A stretch of DNA of 25,569 nt from a virus. Position numbers and translations under genes: made by a program. Below are positions 6,614 through 13,799 of the stretch, in pieces. Position 1 is the stretch's first letter, and the number at the start of each line of letters is the position of its first letter. The notes under the pieces were generated by a model. That model was not told the DNA's origin. It saw only the letters and a program-made list of their open reading frames with translations, and did no database searches. Where the stretch lies: positions 1 to 25,569 of the IMG/VR virus record IMGVR_UViG_3300010149_000153; one strand, given 5' to 3'.

Positions 6614-7882
6614 ATGGCGGGAACTGGATTCTTTGACAACTGGGAACCCGTTGATACCACCAAGGAACCCGTCCGTGGAGAACCTGCTGCAACTGTTGCA
6701 GATCTTCCTTCGACCTCCTCAACTGGAGTCACTGTCGCACAAGCACCTCCTCTTGAGGCTTTGATCGATGAAGCACCCGATGCTCCTGAGCAAGAACCCG
6801 CCGAACCTGCACCACTTCCTCCTGTCGGAGATCAAGAAGGCATGGTTTCTGGATTCACTGAGGTGAAGCCTCCGTCCAAAGACGGGTGGCAATTGCCACA
6901 ATCAGCCAACCCTGCTTGGAAATTGATTGCGAAGGCGGTCAATACCAATCTCCGAGATTTCAACTTTGTTTTTGCAGGTGTCGATGGCCCTCGAAAGGCA
7001 GGTAAAACTGGATTTGTCTTGGACTCCCTCACAGAGGAGGAAATCGCAAATGGCGCACAGATCTGGCACGTGGACTTTGATCTTGGCGGGGAAACCACAA
7101 AGATGGCTCACCACAAAGACAAGGCGGCGAATATCGTCGTCCTCAATCCATGGGTTGTTTTCAAGGCTCGAAGCCGTGTCCCCTTTGACTTCCCTGCTAC
7201 TTTCCAAAACACCATGGACATTCTGCTCTATGCGGTGGAAGTTGCTGAGGCTCAAGAGGACTACTTCCTTGCTCACGGGAAGATGCCCACGCCTTATCTC
7301 AAGACTCTCTGTTTCGATGGACTCGACCATTGGTTGAACATCTGCGAAACAGTCATGAAGATCGAAGACCTTGAACTGGGCGTTGATGGCATCGCCGTAG
7401 CAGGAAAGGCGGCAACCACAAAGATTGGACGATTCAATTGGAACATCCGAAAGAATCGTTACAATGCAGCCATGTCAAATATGCTTGAATTAGCACGTCG
7501 CTTTGTTCATGTGTATTGCATCACGGGCCGCAAGCCGTCTTATGACAAGAACGGCAACGAGATCCGTGGAGCGGATGTTCCCGCATGGCTCAAGGACTCC
7601 GAGCGTGATTTCCAACAACTCATCTCAGTTGACATCGAAGAAATGCGCGATGACCATGGTGCATTGAATGGTGAATCCAAAGCAACTGCTGTGTTGAAAG
7701 CGAACCGCACAAGCCTCGACAGCCCTCCTCCAGTGGTACTCTTCAAAAGGACTCATGATGGAGGAATTTGGAACGGTTGGCCTGGTGTCAGCGACGGTTC
7801 CTTCCGACATCCTGATGATGTCTATGATGGCGTTTCGATCAATGAAGACGGTGAATTAGTCGTCATCCCTGGAGTTGAGTGA
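6614..7882 (+). CDS. Sak4/RecA-like P-loop ATPase
   Basis: A 422-residue protein. Residues 1-95 are low-complexity, rich in Pro, Glu and Ala (EPAEPAPLPP), likely a disordered tether. The RecA-like core carries a Walker A, GPRKAGKT (residues 125-132), and a Walker B, TLCFDGLD (231-238). This compact core with short Walker A spacing is typical of Sak4-family viral single-strand annealing or recombinase ATPases, often annotated as AAA_24 or 'nucleotide-binding protein'. It would load on ssDNA and help strand annealing or exchange. Start ATG 6614 follows GGAGGGA (6602-6608). The gene immediately follows the probable SSB, which supports the role. A Walker-type terminase or helicase is less likely, since no nuclease or helicase motifs are seen. 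Confidence 0.65.
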   Translation: MAGTGFFDNWEPVDTTKEPVRGEPAATVADLPSTSSTGVTVAQAPPLEALIDEAPDAPEQEPAEPAPLPPVGDQEGMVSGFTEVKPPSKDGWQLPQSANPAWKLIAKAVNTNLRDFNFVFAGVDGPRKAGKTGFVLDSLTEEEIANGAQIWHVDFDLGGETTKMAHHKDKAANIVVLNPWVVFKARSRVPFDFPATFQNTMDILLYAVEVAEAQEDYFLAHGKMPTPYLKTLCFDGLDHWLNICETVMKIEDLELGVDGIAVAGKAATTKIGRFNWNIRKNRYNAAMSNMLELARRFVHVYCITGRKPSYDKNGNEIRGADVPAWLKDSERDFQQLISVDIEEMRDDHGALNGESKATAVLKANRTSLDSPPPVVLFKRTHDGGIWNGWPGVSDGSFRHPDDVYDGVSINEDGELVVIPGVE

Positions 7883-8161
7883 ATGAGTCAAACATCACTG
7901 GCTGGTCAGGAACATGGGTACACCCTCTCGTTCGAGCATACCCCAGAGGTCATGAACGAAGCATACCGCATCCGTGGTCTTTTGCACACGAAGCATGACA
8001 TGACATTTGACACGGGAGTCGGTTCCGAAATCGATTGGTTTTTGGATTGGTCGCTTAGTGGAAATCACATGAACGACGTCTTCGCCGCTCTCACCATCGT
8101 GCTGAAATACATTCACGAATCAACAATCATCAGCGGTTATACGATCACGAAAACTCGGTGA
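7883..8161 (+). CDS. Hypothetical protein, 92 aa
   Basis: Unrecognised. A soluble small protein with a predicted helix-rich second half (HMNDVFAALTIVLKYIHEST) and no Cys cluster. ATG 7883 abuts the upstream stop (GTTGAGTGAATG), with GGAG just before. It ends in CGG TGA, where GGTGAT is the Shine-Dalgarno sequence of the next gene, which starts four bases later. Its position between the Sak4-like ATPase and the PAPS-reductase-family gene suggests co-translation but gives no function. Confidence 0.6.
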   Translation: MSQTSLAGQEHGYTLSFEHTPEVMNEAYRIRGLLHTKHDMTFDTGVGSEIDWFLDWSLSGNHMNDVFAALTIVLKYIHESTIISGYTITKTR

Positions 8162-8165
8162 TTCG

Positions 8166-9152
8166 ATGGAGGATGAATTCCCTAAGACAGGAATGGTTGC
8201 ATTCAGCGGTGGCAAGGACAGCGCAGCCATGCTCTTGCGTATGCTTGAGTTATGGACACAGGGGGATAAACGATACCCAATTACCAAGATCACATTTGCA
8301 GACACAGGATTTGAATTGCCTGAGTTGATCGAATACATCCGAATGATCGAGGCGTACATTCAAAAAACATATCCCGAATTGGATTTGAAAGTTGATTTTG
8401 TTGGATCTCCTCGAACATGGGACGACTGGTTCTATGGTGTGATCTCCAGAGGGAACAACAAAGGAAAACAACGTGGCGCACCCCTTAGAGCGTACCCTTG
8501 CTATTGGGCAAGAGAAGCCAAGGTGCAGCCTTTGCAAAAGGCTCAAGCGGATTGCGACGTCGTTTATATCGGCATTGCCGCCGACGAAGCCCATAGAGTC
8601 GGCAAGAAGGAAGACAAACGAAACGACAAGAACAGATACCCTTTGGTCGAGTGGGGATGGTCGGAAGCCGATTGTATGCGCTATCTTGACGAACGCAATT
8701 TGGTCAATGAGTTGTATGTCAATTTCAATCGCCTCGGTTGCTTTCATTGTATCAAACAGCCTCTTGATTCATGGTGGTCGCTTTGGCGTGGCTATCCCGA
8801 TCTGTGGGAAATTGCAAAGCATTGGGACAAGGAAAGTGTCAAGGTCAGCAATCATGGCCTAAGATCAATGAAACCTGGCAAGGATGGATACCTGTTAGAG
8901 GAATTGGAAAGCCGATTCAAAGAGGGGTACAAACCCTTGCCAAAGAAAGGATTGTATGATTGCAACTCCTGCAAGGCTGTATCCTTCACTGCCACTGGAC
9001 AAATGTCCTTGGCTGATTTCGATAGCGATGAAGCCATTGAAAGAATGAATCCAAAATTCATAGATGAAGAACCACCTGCCTGTGATATGCTGGCATCTCC
9101 TAATGAGATGAAAATACACAACTTGATCGAAGTAAATTTAGAGGAGGAATAA
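8166..9152 (+). CDS. PAPS-reductase/ATP-pyrophosphatase family protein (CysH/DndC-like)
   Basis: Residues 11-19 read VAFSGGKDS, the PP-loop signature of the phosphoadenosine phosphosulfate reductase family. IGIAADEAHR (136-145) stands where the family has its second nucleotide-contact motif. Cysteines at 112 (YPCYW), 192 and 195 (GCFHC), and 266 and 269 (DCNSC) could hold an iron-sulfur cluster, as in DndC and some CysH proteins. Family members activate or reduce sulfate (CysH) or take part in DNA phosphorothioation (DndC). Many viruses carry stand-alone members of unclear role. At 328 residues it is longer than plain CysH. No cysteine desulfurase or other dnd gene lies nearby. ATG 8166 follows GGTGAT. 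It ends VNLEEE in the stop-within-SD style. Confidence 0.8.
   Translation: MEDEFPKTGMVAFSGGKDSAAMLLRMLELWTQGDKRYPITKITFADTGFELPELIEYIRMIEAYIQKTYPELDLKVDFVGSPRTWDDWFYGVISRGNNKGKQRGAPLRAYPCYWAREAKVQPLQKAQADCDVVYIGIAADEAHRVGKKEDKRNDKNRYPLVEWGWSEADCMRYLDERNLVNELYVNFNRLGCFHCIKQPLDSWWSLWRGYPDLWEIAKHWDKESVKVSNHGLRSMKPGKDGYLLEELESRFKEGYKPLPKKGLYDCNSCKAVSFTATGQMSLADFDSDEAIERMNPKFIDEEPPACDMLASPNEMKIHNLIEVNLEEE
9141..9149 (+). promoter_or_regulatory. Shine-Dalgarno site overlapping the upstream stop
   Basis: GAGGAGGAA encodes the last three glutamates of the PAPS-reductase-family protein, is closed by TAA, and lies about 8 bases before the ATG at 9156. It is the clearest example of the stop-within-ribosome-site pattern seen through the + strand block. 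Confidence 0.6.
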
Positions 9153-9155
9153 ACC

Positions 9156-10214
9156 ATGAAAGAACGTTTGAAATTGAAGCCACCGAAGTTGATGCCCGTC
9201 CCTCGAAGGGATGATGTGAGGGGAACCTATGCATGGCATCCAGGGATGAAGGAATACAAGGGGGAAGACGGAAAAATTTACACGCCTGTCCTGCGAGTCT
9301 CCAAATCATCATGGTCAACATTCACCTTTTGCGAGCAGCAATACTTCATCAAATATGTTCTTGGAGTAAAGGAGCCTCAAAATGATGCAATGCTAAGAGG
9401 AACAAATGTTCACGATGCATACGAATACATCCTCGATCATCTCCTCGACATCCATGAAGCCCATGCGATTCGAGATCATCAAGGAGAGGAGGCTCTCCAT
9501 GACTATTTCCAATCATTGATTCCAACGAGTCAAGTATCAAAGGGGTGGGATGATGAGATCGCTCAACACACGGGCAATCCTTACCTTCTGGATGAGGAAA
9601 AGCATCTCGCCCGATTGATGACCGCTGAGGCAAAACGTTTCTTCCACAGCGACCCTGTTTATTTCAAGCCACTTGGAAATGAGAGGACCGTTGATGCCTT
9701 CGTTGAAATCGAAGTAAATGGGGTTGTTGTGCCTGTTCACTTGACAGGGATAATTGATCGACTCTTTGTTGGCCCAGAAGGGGATCTGCATGTTCATGAA
9801 TTAAAGACTGGTTTGTGGAAAGATAAGAAAACAAAGTACGAAGGCATGGCAGGAGAAATGGCATACTATGTTTATTTGCTACGCAAATCCGACGATCCTG
9901 AATTGGGAGGAGCCAATATCAAGTATTGGGGTTGGGATCATACCAAAGGACTCGAAGGAGAACCTGATCGCATCTATCGTTTTGTTGAGCGAGTTCAAAC
10001 TGGCATAGTCAGCAGCATGATTGCAAACCTCAAAGCAATGGTTTCAGCACACCTTCGATACAAAGGCGATTTTAACGGCAAGTCTTTCGCTGTAAAGCCT
10101 CCAAACGCTGAGAGGTACATCTGTGAGCCTTGGTGTAAAGTCGATGGATACTGCCCTAAGAATGCACGTTATCTCATGCCTAAAGAAATGAAGGAAAAGG
10201 CGGAGGGGAATTGA
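9156..10214 (+). CDS. Cas4/RecB-like PD-(D/E)XK nuclease with iron-sulfur cysteines
   Basis: A 352-residue nuclease. Order of motifs: WSTFTFCEQQYF with Cys59; RGTNVHDAYE with the family His86; GIIDRLF with Asp201; HVHELKTG with Glu215 and Lys217 (the E-x-K of PD-(D/E)XK); the EMAYYVYLL helix (residues 234-242, standing in the place of the QxxxY motif); then CEPWC and GYC (Cys323, 327, 333). Cys59 plus the three C-terminal cysteines match the four-cysteine [4Fe-4S] cluster of Cas4 and AddB nucleases. Such proteins resect DNA ends, giving single strands for recombination, consistent with the neighbouring Sak4-like and SSB-like genes. Start ATG 9156 follows GAGGAGGAA. No Cas1 or CRISPR repeat is present, so a CRISPR role is not supported. 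Confidence 0.8.
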   Translation: MKERLKLKPPKLMPVPRRDDVRGTYAWHPGMKEYKGEDGKIYTPVLRVSKSSWSTFTFCEQQYFIKYVLGVKEPQNDAMLRGTNVHDAYEYILDHLLDIHEAHAIRDHQGEEALHDYFQSLIPTSQVSKGWDDEIAQHTGNPYLLDEEKHLARLMTAEAKRFFHSDPVYFKPLGNERTVDAFVEIEVNGVVVPVHLTGIIDRLFVGPEGDLHVHELKTGLWKDKKTKYEGMAGEMAYYVYLLRKSDDPELGGANIKYWGWDHTKGLEGEPDRIYRFVERVQTGIVSSMIANLKAMVSAHLRYKGDFNGKSFAVKPPNAERYICEPWCKVDGYCPKNARYLMPKEMKEKAEGN

Positions 10215-10215
10215 T

Positions 10216-11547
10216 GTGCGATATATCAGCCTGTTTAGCGGAATCGAAGCGTGTTCAGTTGGATGGCGAAATCTCAATTGGGATCCTGTTGCCTTTGCTG
10301 ACTTTGATGATTTTCCATCTGCGGTGCTTGCTCACCATTATCCAAATGTACCCAACCTCAAGGATGTGTTGAATGTTGACTGGTCAAAATATGAAGGAGC
10401 AGCCGATCTCGTCGTCGGAGGAAGCCCCTGCCAATCCTTTTCTGTCGCAGGAAAGCGACTTGGAATGGATGATCCACGTGGCAACTTGGCCCTCCACTAT
10501 CTCCGAGTTGTTGGGGCAGTTCGCCCAAAGTGGTTCCTCTATGAAAATGTCCCAGGTCTATTGTCATCAAACGAAGGAGATGATTTTGCCATCTTCCTCG
10601 GAGAAGTGGCGAAACTCGGGTATGGGTTCGCCTATCGAGTTCTTGACGCTCAACACTTCGGAGTACCCCAACGAAGGCGTCGAATCTTCGTTGTCGGATG
10701 TGCTGACGGAGATTGGAGAAGTGCCGCAGCGGTACTATTTGACAAGCAGAGCCTCCAGGGGAATCTTGCGTCGAGCAGACAAAAGAGGGAAGAAGATCAA
10801 TCCCTCTCTGCGTTCGGCTTTGGAAGCGAGAGCAGACCTGTTGGAAGAGGAATAAGTGAAGAAAAACCTGCTGGATCTTTGACGGCAGGTATGTATCATC
10901 ATGGCTCGATCAACAACCAATGCTTAGGAACCAATGCTCATTTGATTATGGAAAAGGGAATCATTCATGCTGAAAAGGTCGGACCCACTATGGGGGCAAG
11001 CGGTCCACCTTATTCTCGAACAGGAAACCAAAGGGTTGAGCATGAAGCGTTAGTTGTGCAAAAATCAGCCTTCCAGCAACAAGGCGTCGATTTATTCAAT
11101 CAAGAGTTGACAGGAGATCTCCATTGCCCATTAAGAACAGCGGGAGGTCATGGCGCACCAGCAGTTATGCAGCAAAAAGAGGTGGCGGGTATTGTGAGCA
11201 AAGGCAATGGCGATATTTGGGAAACGCCAGAACGACACATGAGCCTTACAAGTGGAGGAGGATTAGCGGGGCAAGGTTATGCAGCAATTCGAGAAAATGC
11301 CATCGTTCGTAGGCTAACTCCACTTGAATGCGAACGGCTCCAAGGATTTCCCGATAACTACACAAAAGTTCCGTGGAAGGGAAAACCAGCAGAGGAATGC
11401 CCTGATTCACATCGATACAAAGGTCTTGGAAATAGCATGGCGGTTCCAGTTATGCAATGGATCGGAGAGAGAATTGATATGATGGACTCAGCAGACTTGT
11501 CAAATCGGAGCAAGCCGAAGGCAAGGAAGCAAATGACATTGTGGTGA
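10216..11547 (+). CDS. C5-cytosine DNA methyltransferase (Dcm type)
   Basis: A 443-residue enzyme that methylates carbon 5 of cytosine in DNA, using S-adenosylmethionine. Visible motifs in order: SLFSGIEA (motif I, residues 5-12), GGSPCQSFSVAGKR (motif IV, nucleophile Cys72), YENVPGLL (motif VI, Glu110-Asn-Val), PQRRRRIFVVG (motif VIII, 151-161), a variable target-recognition stretch (about 180-365), LTPLECERLQGFPD (motif IX), and YKGLGNSMAVPVM (motif X). Start is GTG 10216, 6 bases after GGAGGGGA (10202-10209). The length is typical of phage members. It probably protects viral DNA from host restriction; the target sequence cannot be read from the protein. An open frame lies within it at 10373-10855. 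Confidence 0.92.
   Translation: MRYISLFSGIEACSVGWRNLNWDPVAFADFDDFPSAVLAHHYPNVPNLKDVLNVDWSKYEGAADLVVGGSPCQSFSVAGKRLGMDDPRGNLALHYLRVVGAVRPKWFLYENVPGLLSSNEGDDFAIFLGEVAKLGYGFAYRVLDAQHFGVPQRRRRIFVVGCADGDWRSAAAVLFDKQSLQGNLASSRQKREEDQSLSAFGFGSESRPVGRGISEEKPAGSLTAGMYHHGSINNQCLGTNAHLIMEKGIIHAEKVGPTMGASGPPYSRTGNQRVEHEALVVQKSAFQQQGVDLFNQELTGDLHCPLRTAGGHGAPAVMQQKEVAGIVSKGNGDIWETPERHMSLTSGGGLAGQGYAAIRENAIVRRLTPLECERLQGFPDNYTKVPWKGKPAEECPDSHRYKGLGNSMAVPVMQWIGERIDMMDSADLSNRSKPKARKQMTLW
10373..10855 (+). CDS. Possible overlapping gene inside the methyltransferase, up to 160 aa
   Basis: In the +1 frame relative to the methyltransferase an ORF runs to TAA 10855. Its last 80 residues read like phage proteins I remember being annotated beside or within dcm genes: NSGMGSPIEFLTLNTSE, SSLSDVLTEIGEVPQRYYL, RGILRRADKRGKK. 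It ends ADLLEEE, with GGAAGAGGAATAA, the same ending style as the other genes here. It could start at ATG 10373, 10391 or farther in. Against it: methyltransferase conservation alone forces some similarity in the other frame, and shadow ORFs of this size occur elsewhere in the window. The recalled resemblance was not searched. Confidence 0.3.
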   Translation: MLTGQNMKEQPISSSEEAPANPFLSQESDLEWMIHVATWPSTISELLGQFAQSGSSMKMSQVYCHQTKEMILPSSSEKWRNSGMGSPIEFLTLNTSEYPNEGVESSLSDVLTEIGEVPQRYYLTSRASRGILRRADKRGKKINPSLRSALEARADLLEEE

Positions 11548-11551
11548 TATT

Positions 11552-12646
11552 ATGGCTTTATTTGATCATTATCCACGGGAAATCGACATGAGGACTCGAA
11601 AGGTGATCACAAATAAGAAACAGTTGGAGCATTATCTCAAAACAACAAACGGCAAAGCCAATTTGACCACTACGGTGTATGGTTTTCGTGAATTGAAAAC
11701 AAAGGGCAATCGTTGTGAGTATAGTACGGCAATTGTTCCTCACTTCGTCATGGACTTTGACGCTGATCAAGCGGTTAGATTGGAACAGATGCCCCTCTCC
11801 GATGCCCAAACGAAATGTTGTAGGGAGGTTGAACTGATGTCAAAAATGTTGAAGAGAAAGTCGATACAACATGCGATTTGGTTCACTGGCGGTGGATTTC
11901 ATATATGGGTAAAACTCGATCAAACATACGACTTGCCAACTGTCGAAATGAATGATTTGTTATTCTCTGGAAGAATGGTGATAAATCAATGGGTCAAGCA
12001 ATTCAATCTCATAACATTAGATCCGGTGGTTTCCTTTCGACCAGACCGCCACATAAGAATTCCAAATACTTTCAACTTCAAACGACAGTTGTGGGGGATT
12101 CCAGTAAATGTGGATGATCTTGAAAAGGGATGGCTTTTCATAGAGGAACAAGCGCATACGCCACGACCTGGCATGAAATTAGTCGAAGGTGGCGGCATGA
12201 CAATTACGATCACAAAGCGAGATTCTCAAACAATGTTTGCATCTCAATATGATCAAAAATCAAAGACCTTTTCAATGGAAGATCTGGAAATCGATATTGC
12301 TAATATCAACAATATACCAATGCTTCCATGTTTATCTCAAGCAGCGTGTGAAGTTGGAAGCAACCCCCCCCATAAACCACGTTCATACTTAATGATGTAC
12401 CTCATGGATTATTATCGAAACTTTGCAAGACCTCCAAAAACAAGCAAAGTGCCAAACCAACAGGTGATCGGACTCGCTCATGAATTTATCAAATCACTTA
12501 ATTGGGCCGACTATAACCCAAATGAAACAATGAAGTATCTCCGCCATGGTGCAGATCGATACTACAAGACACCAACCTGTCCAACCATTTACGCAGAAGG
12601 CATGTGTGTAGGCAAATGCCCCTATTACGATGGGAAGGGCGCATGA
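11552..12646 (+). CDS. Archaeo-eukaryotic primase with fused PriL-like iron-sulfur tail
   Basis: A 364-residue primase. N-terminal AEP domain: FVMDFDAD (residues 65-72) supplies the two metal-binding Asp (68, 70), WFTGGGFHIWV (110-120) is the primase 'SGG.G.HIW' nucleotide motif, and DPVVSFRPDRHIRIP (157-171) supplies the third acidic residue and the basic RxP motif. The C-terminal part has Cys260, Cys343, Cys352 and Cys356 in PTCPTIYAEGMCVGKCPYY-like surroundings, matching the four-cysteine [4Fe-4S] domain of PriL. Large and small subunit functions thus seem fused, as in primases of some archaeal plasmids and viruses. It would make primers for viral replication. The ATG follows GGTGATATT, in which TGA is the stop of the methyltransferase gene. 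Confidence 0.82.
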   Translation: MALFDHYPREIDMRTRKVITNKKQLEHYLKTTNGKANLTTTVYGFRELKTKGNRCEYSTAIVPHFVMDFDADQAVRLEQMPLSDAQTKCCREVELMSKMLKRKSIQHAIWFTGGGFHIWVKLDQTYDLPTVEMNDLLFSGRMVINQWVKQFNLITLDPVVSFRPDRHIRIPNTFNFKRQLWGIPVNVDDLEKGWLFIEEQAHTPRPGMKLVEGGGMTITITKRDSQTMFASQYDQKSKTFSMEDLEIDIANINNIPMLPCLSQAACEVGSNPPHKPRSYLMMYLMDYYRNFARPPKTSKVPNQQVIGLAHEFIKSLNWADYNPNETMKYLRHGADRYYKTPTCPTIYAEGMCVGKCPYYDGKGA

Positions 12647-12660
12647 AAATAGGTGATGAC

Positions 12661-12918
12661 ATGACAGATGACAAGATCGAGGAAATACGACGAAAGAAAG
12701 CAGAAGAAATGTTGAAACAACACCATAACAATGAGTTGCCTCCACAAATGCTTACTTGGTCATTCCGAGTGAATCCTCAATCCGGCTATTGTGAGATCAT
12801 GCAATTTGATAACATGGTTTCTTTGACTCTTGATCCAAAGTGGGCGAAATTGGTTTGCGATATGTTGAACAGCCTCGAAATCGCTAAACAGGCGGAGGGC
12901 GTTGGCAATGAAGTGTGA
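12661..12918 (+). CDS. Hypothetical protein, 85 aa
   Basis: Unrecognised. The N-terminus is a charged helix (DDKIEEIRRKKAEEMLKQ) and the rest a small mixed domain (TWSFRVNPQSGYCEIMQF). Start ATG 12661 is preferred because AGGTGATG (12651-12658) sits just upstream. An in-frame ATG at 12643 overlaps the primase stop as ATGA and would add six residues. The 3' end overlaps the next zinc-ribbon gene by 11 bases. The helix faintly recalls PDCD5-like N-termini, but nothing else supports that. Confidence 0.55.
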   Translation: MTDDKIEEIRRKKAEEMLKQHHNNELPPQMLTWSFRVNPQSGYCEIMQFDNMVSLTLDPKWAKLVCDMLNSLEIAKQAEGVGNEV

Positions 12919-13039
12919 AATGTGCGACAATGAGGTTGTTTCCAAGGTATCATATCATGTTCTCTGCGATGAATGCGGAGATAAACGCCGAAAGGCATAT
13001 GCAATGGCGTTCCAGCAAAGAAAAGAGGAGGAGGAATGA
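12908..13039 (+). CDS. Tiny zinc-ribbon protein, 43 aa
   Basis: Short but well-formed: MKCEMCDNEV at the start and LCDECGDKRRK further on give CxxC-x13-CxxC, a complete zinc ribbon, followed by a basic helix and the ending RKEEEE. The final GAGGAGGAGGAATGA is at once the glutamate tail, the stop and the ribosome site for the nuclease gene that follows (TGATG overlap). It resembles the tiny protein at 1990-2133 in design. It may bind nucleic acid or a replication protein; this is inference from fold and position only. Confidence 0.6.
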   Translation: MKCEMCDNEVVSKVSYHVLCDECGDKRRKAYAMAFQQRKEEEE

Positions 13040-13749
13040 TGTCCGATCAACGCGTACTTTTTATCGACAATCGAGAGAGATCTGGTCTTGAAAAACTGAT
13101 CATCAAATATCTCGACAAGAAAAATTTGAATCATCAAATGAGACAAACGATGATCACCGATTACTCTTTTGCAGACGTCGGAATCGAAGCAAAAACAATT
13201 CAAGACTACATGCAAAGCATGTATTCAGGACATCTTGAAAAGCAGTTGCAGAATTTGGAAGACAATTACAACCATGCATACTTAGTGATCCATGGGACTT
13301 TGGACAAGTATGTTGGATCTGCACGAAAGGGAGGGAGGAAAATACCTTTCCAACGTGCCTTCGCCTCATTTACAGGGTCTTTAGCAAGATATGCCACTGA
13401 CTACGACATTTCGATCCTAACATTTGACTCAACCTCTCTCGCCGCTCGTTTCATTGCAAAGCGTTTTGAGAAACATGGAACGCTTGGATCATCCTCAACC
13501 TATCGGCTCCTTCGGAAGACCGCCACAGAAGACATGAGAATCGACATCCTCCAGGCGGCAGGATGTAGCCTTGCCATCGCCAAGAGGCTACTCGAAGAAC
13601 ATGGCTCGATCATTGAAATTGCTTCGCTCAGTGCCAAGGAATTGATGGTCACAGAGGGCATTGGAAAGGTTCGTGCAGATCGAATCGTTCGTGCGATTAA
13701 CAGTGAAACAGAAGTTCCTCAAGAGCGCGTAAAGATGGCAAGAGCATGA
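13039..13749 (+). CDS. XPF/ERCC4-type endonuclease with helix-hairpin-helix
   Basis: A 236-residue protein. ERCC4 nuclease domain: FIDNRERSG (Asp10, Arg12-Glu13) matches the family's 'D.RE..S', ITDYSF (Asp41) its 'GDY', and GIEAKTIQDYMQSM (Glu50, Lys52, Asp56) its 'ERK...D...S', here with Ala in place of Arg. SGHLEKQLQNL fits 'dGRL..Q...L'. The C-terminal part (AAGCSLAIAKRLLEEHGS and TEGIGKVRADRIV) is a tandem helix-hairpin-helix that binds DNA. Enzymes of this type (Hef, Mus81, XPF) cut branched or fork DNA; this is the short, helicase-less form found in archaea and viruses. ATG 13039 lies 4 bases after GGAGGAGG. The neighbouring primase and helicase-like genes fit a role at replication forks. 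Confidence 0.85.
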   Translation: MSDQRVLFIDNRERSGLEKLIIKYLDKKNLNHQMRQTMITDYSFADVGIEAKTIQDYMQSMYSGHLEKQLQNLEDNYNHAYLVIHGTLDKYVGSARKGGRKIPFQRAFASFTGSLARYATDYDISILTFDSTSLAARFIAKRFEKHGTLGSSSTYRLLRKTATEDMRIDILQAAGCSLAIAKRLLEEHGSIIEIASLSAKELMVTEGIGKVRADRIVRAINSETEVPQERVKMARA

Positions 13750-13799
13750 GGCTTGATATATGACGCTCGCGTTCGCTTACCTTGCGACAGGTGAATCAA
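13750..13799 (+). promoter_or_regulatory. 50-base spacer with a possible weak TATA element
   Basis: This is the longest gap between genes on the + strand. It holds GATATAT (13755-13761), a possible archaeal TATA box at a workable distance from the next start, and AGGTGA (13788-13793), the ribosome site of the next gene. No transcription factor B recognition element is clear, so a promoter is only a possibility. Confidence 0.2.

Noticed and set aside
6902-7330. Long open frames on both strands over the Sak4-like gene
   Set aside because: They cover the ATPase core and show no motif of their own; they are shadows of its codon pattern.
8250-8747. A 165-codon open frame on the - strand
   Set aside because: It lies wholly opposite the PAPS-reductase-family gene, has no ribosome site or motif and runs against the block's direction.
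8166-9152. A complete DNA phosphorothioation (dnd) system
   Set aside because: Only one DndC-like gene is present; desulfurase and DndB/D/E-like partners are not in the window.
9156-10214. CRISPR adaptation function for the Cas4-like nuclease
   Set aside because: No Cas1, Cas2, repeats or spacers are seen; stand-alone nucleases of this type are common in archaeal viruses.
13750-13799. Replication origin or tRNA remnant in the spacer
   Set aside because: Too short, with no repeats, AT-rich tract or cloverleaf.
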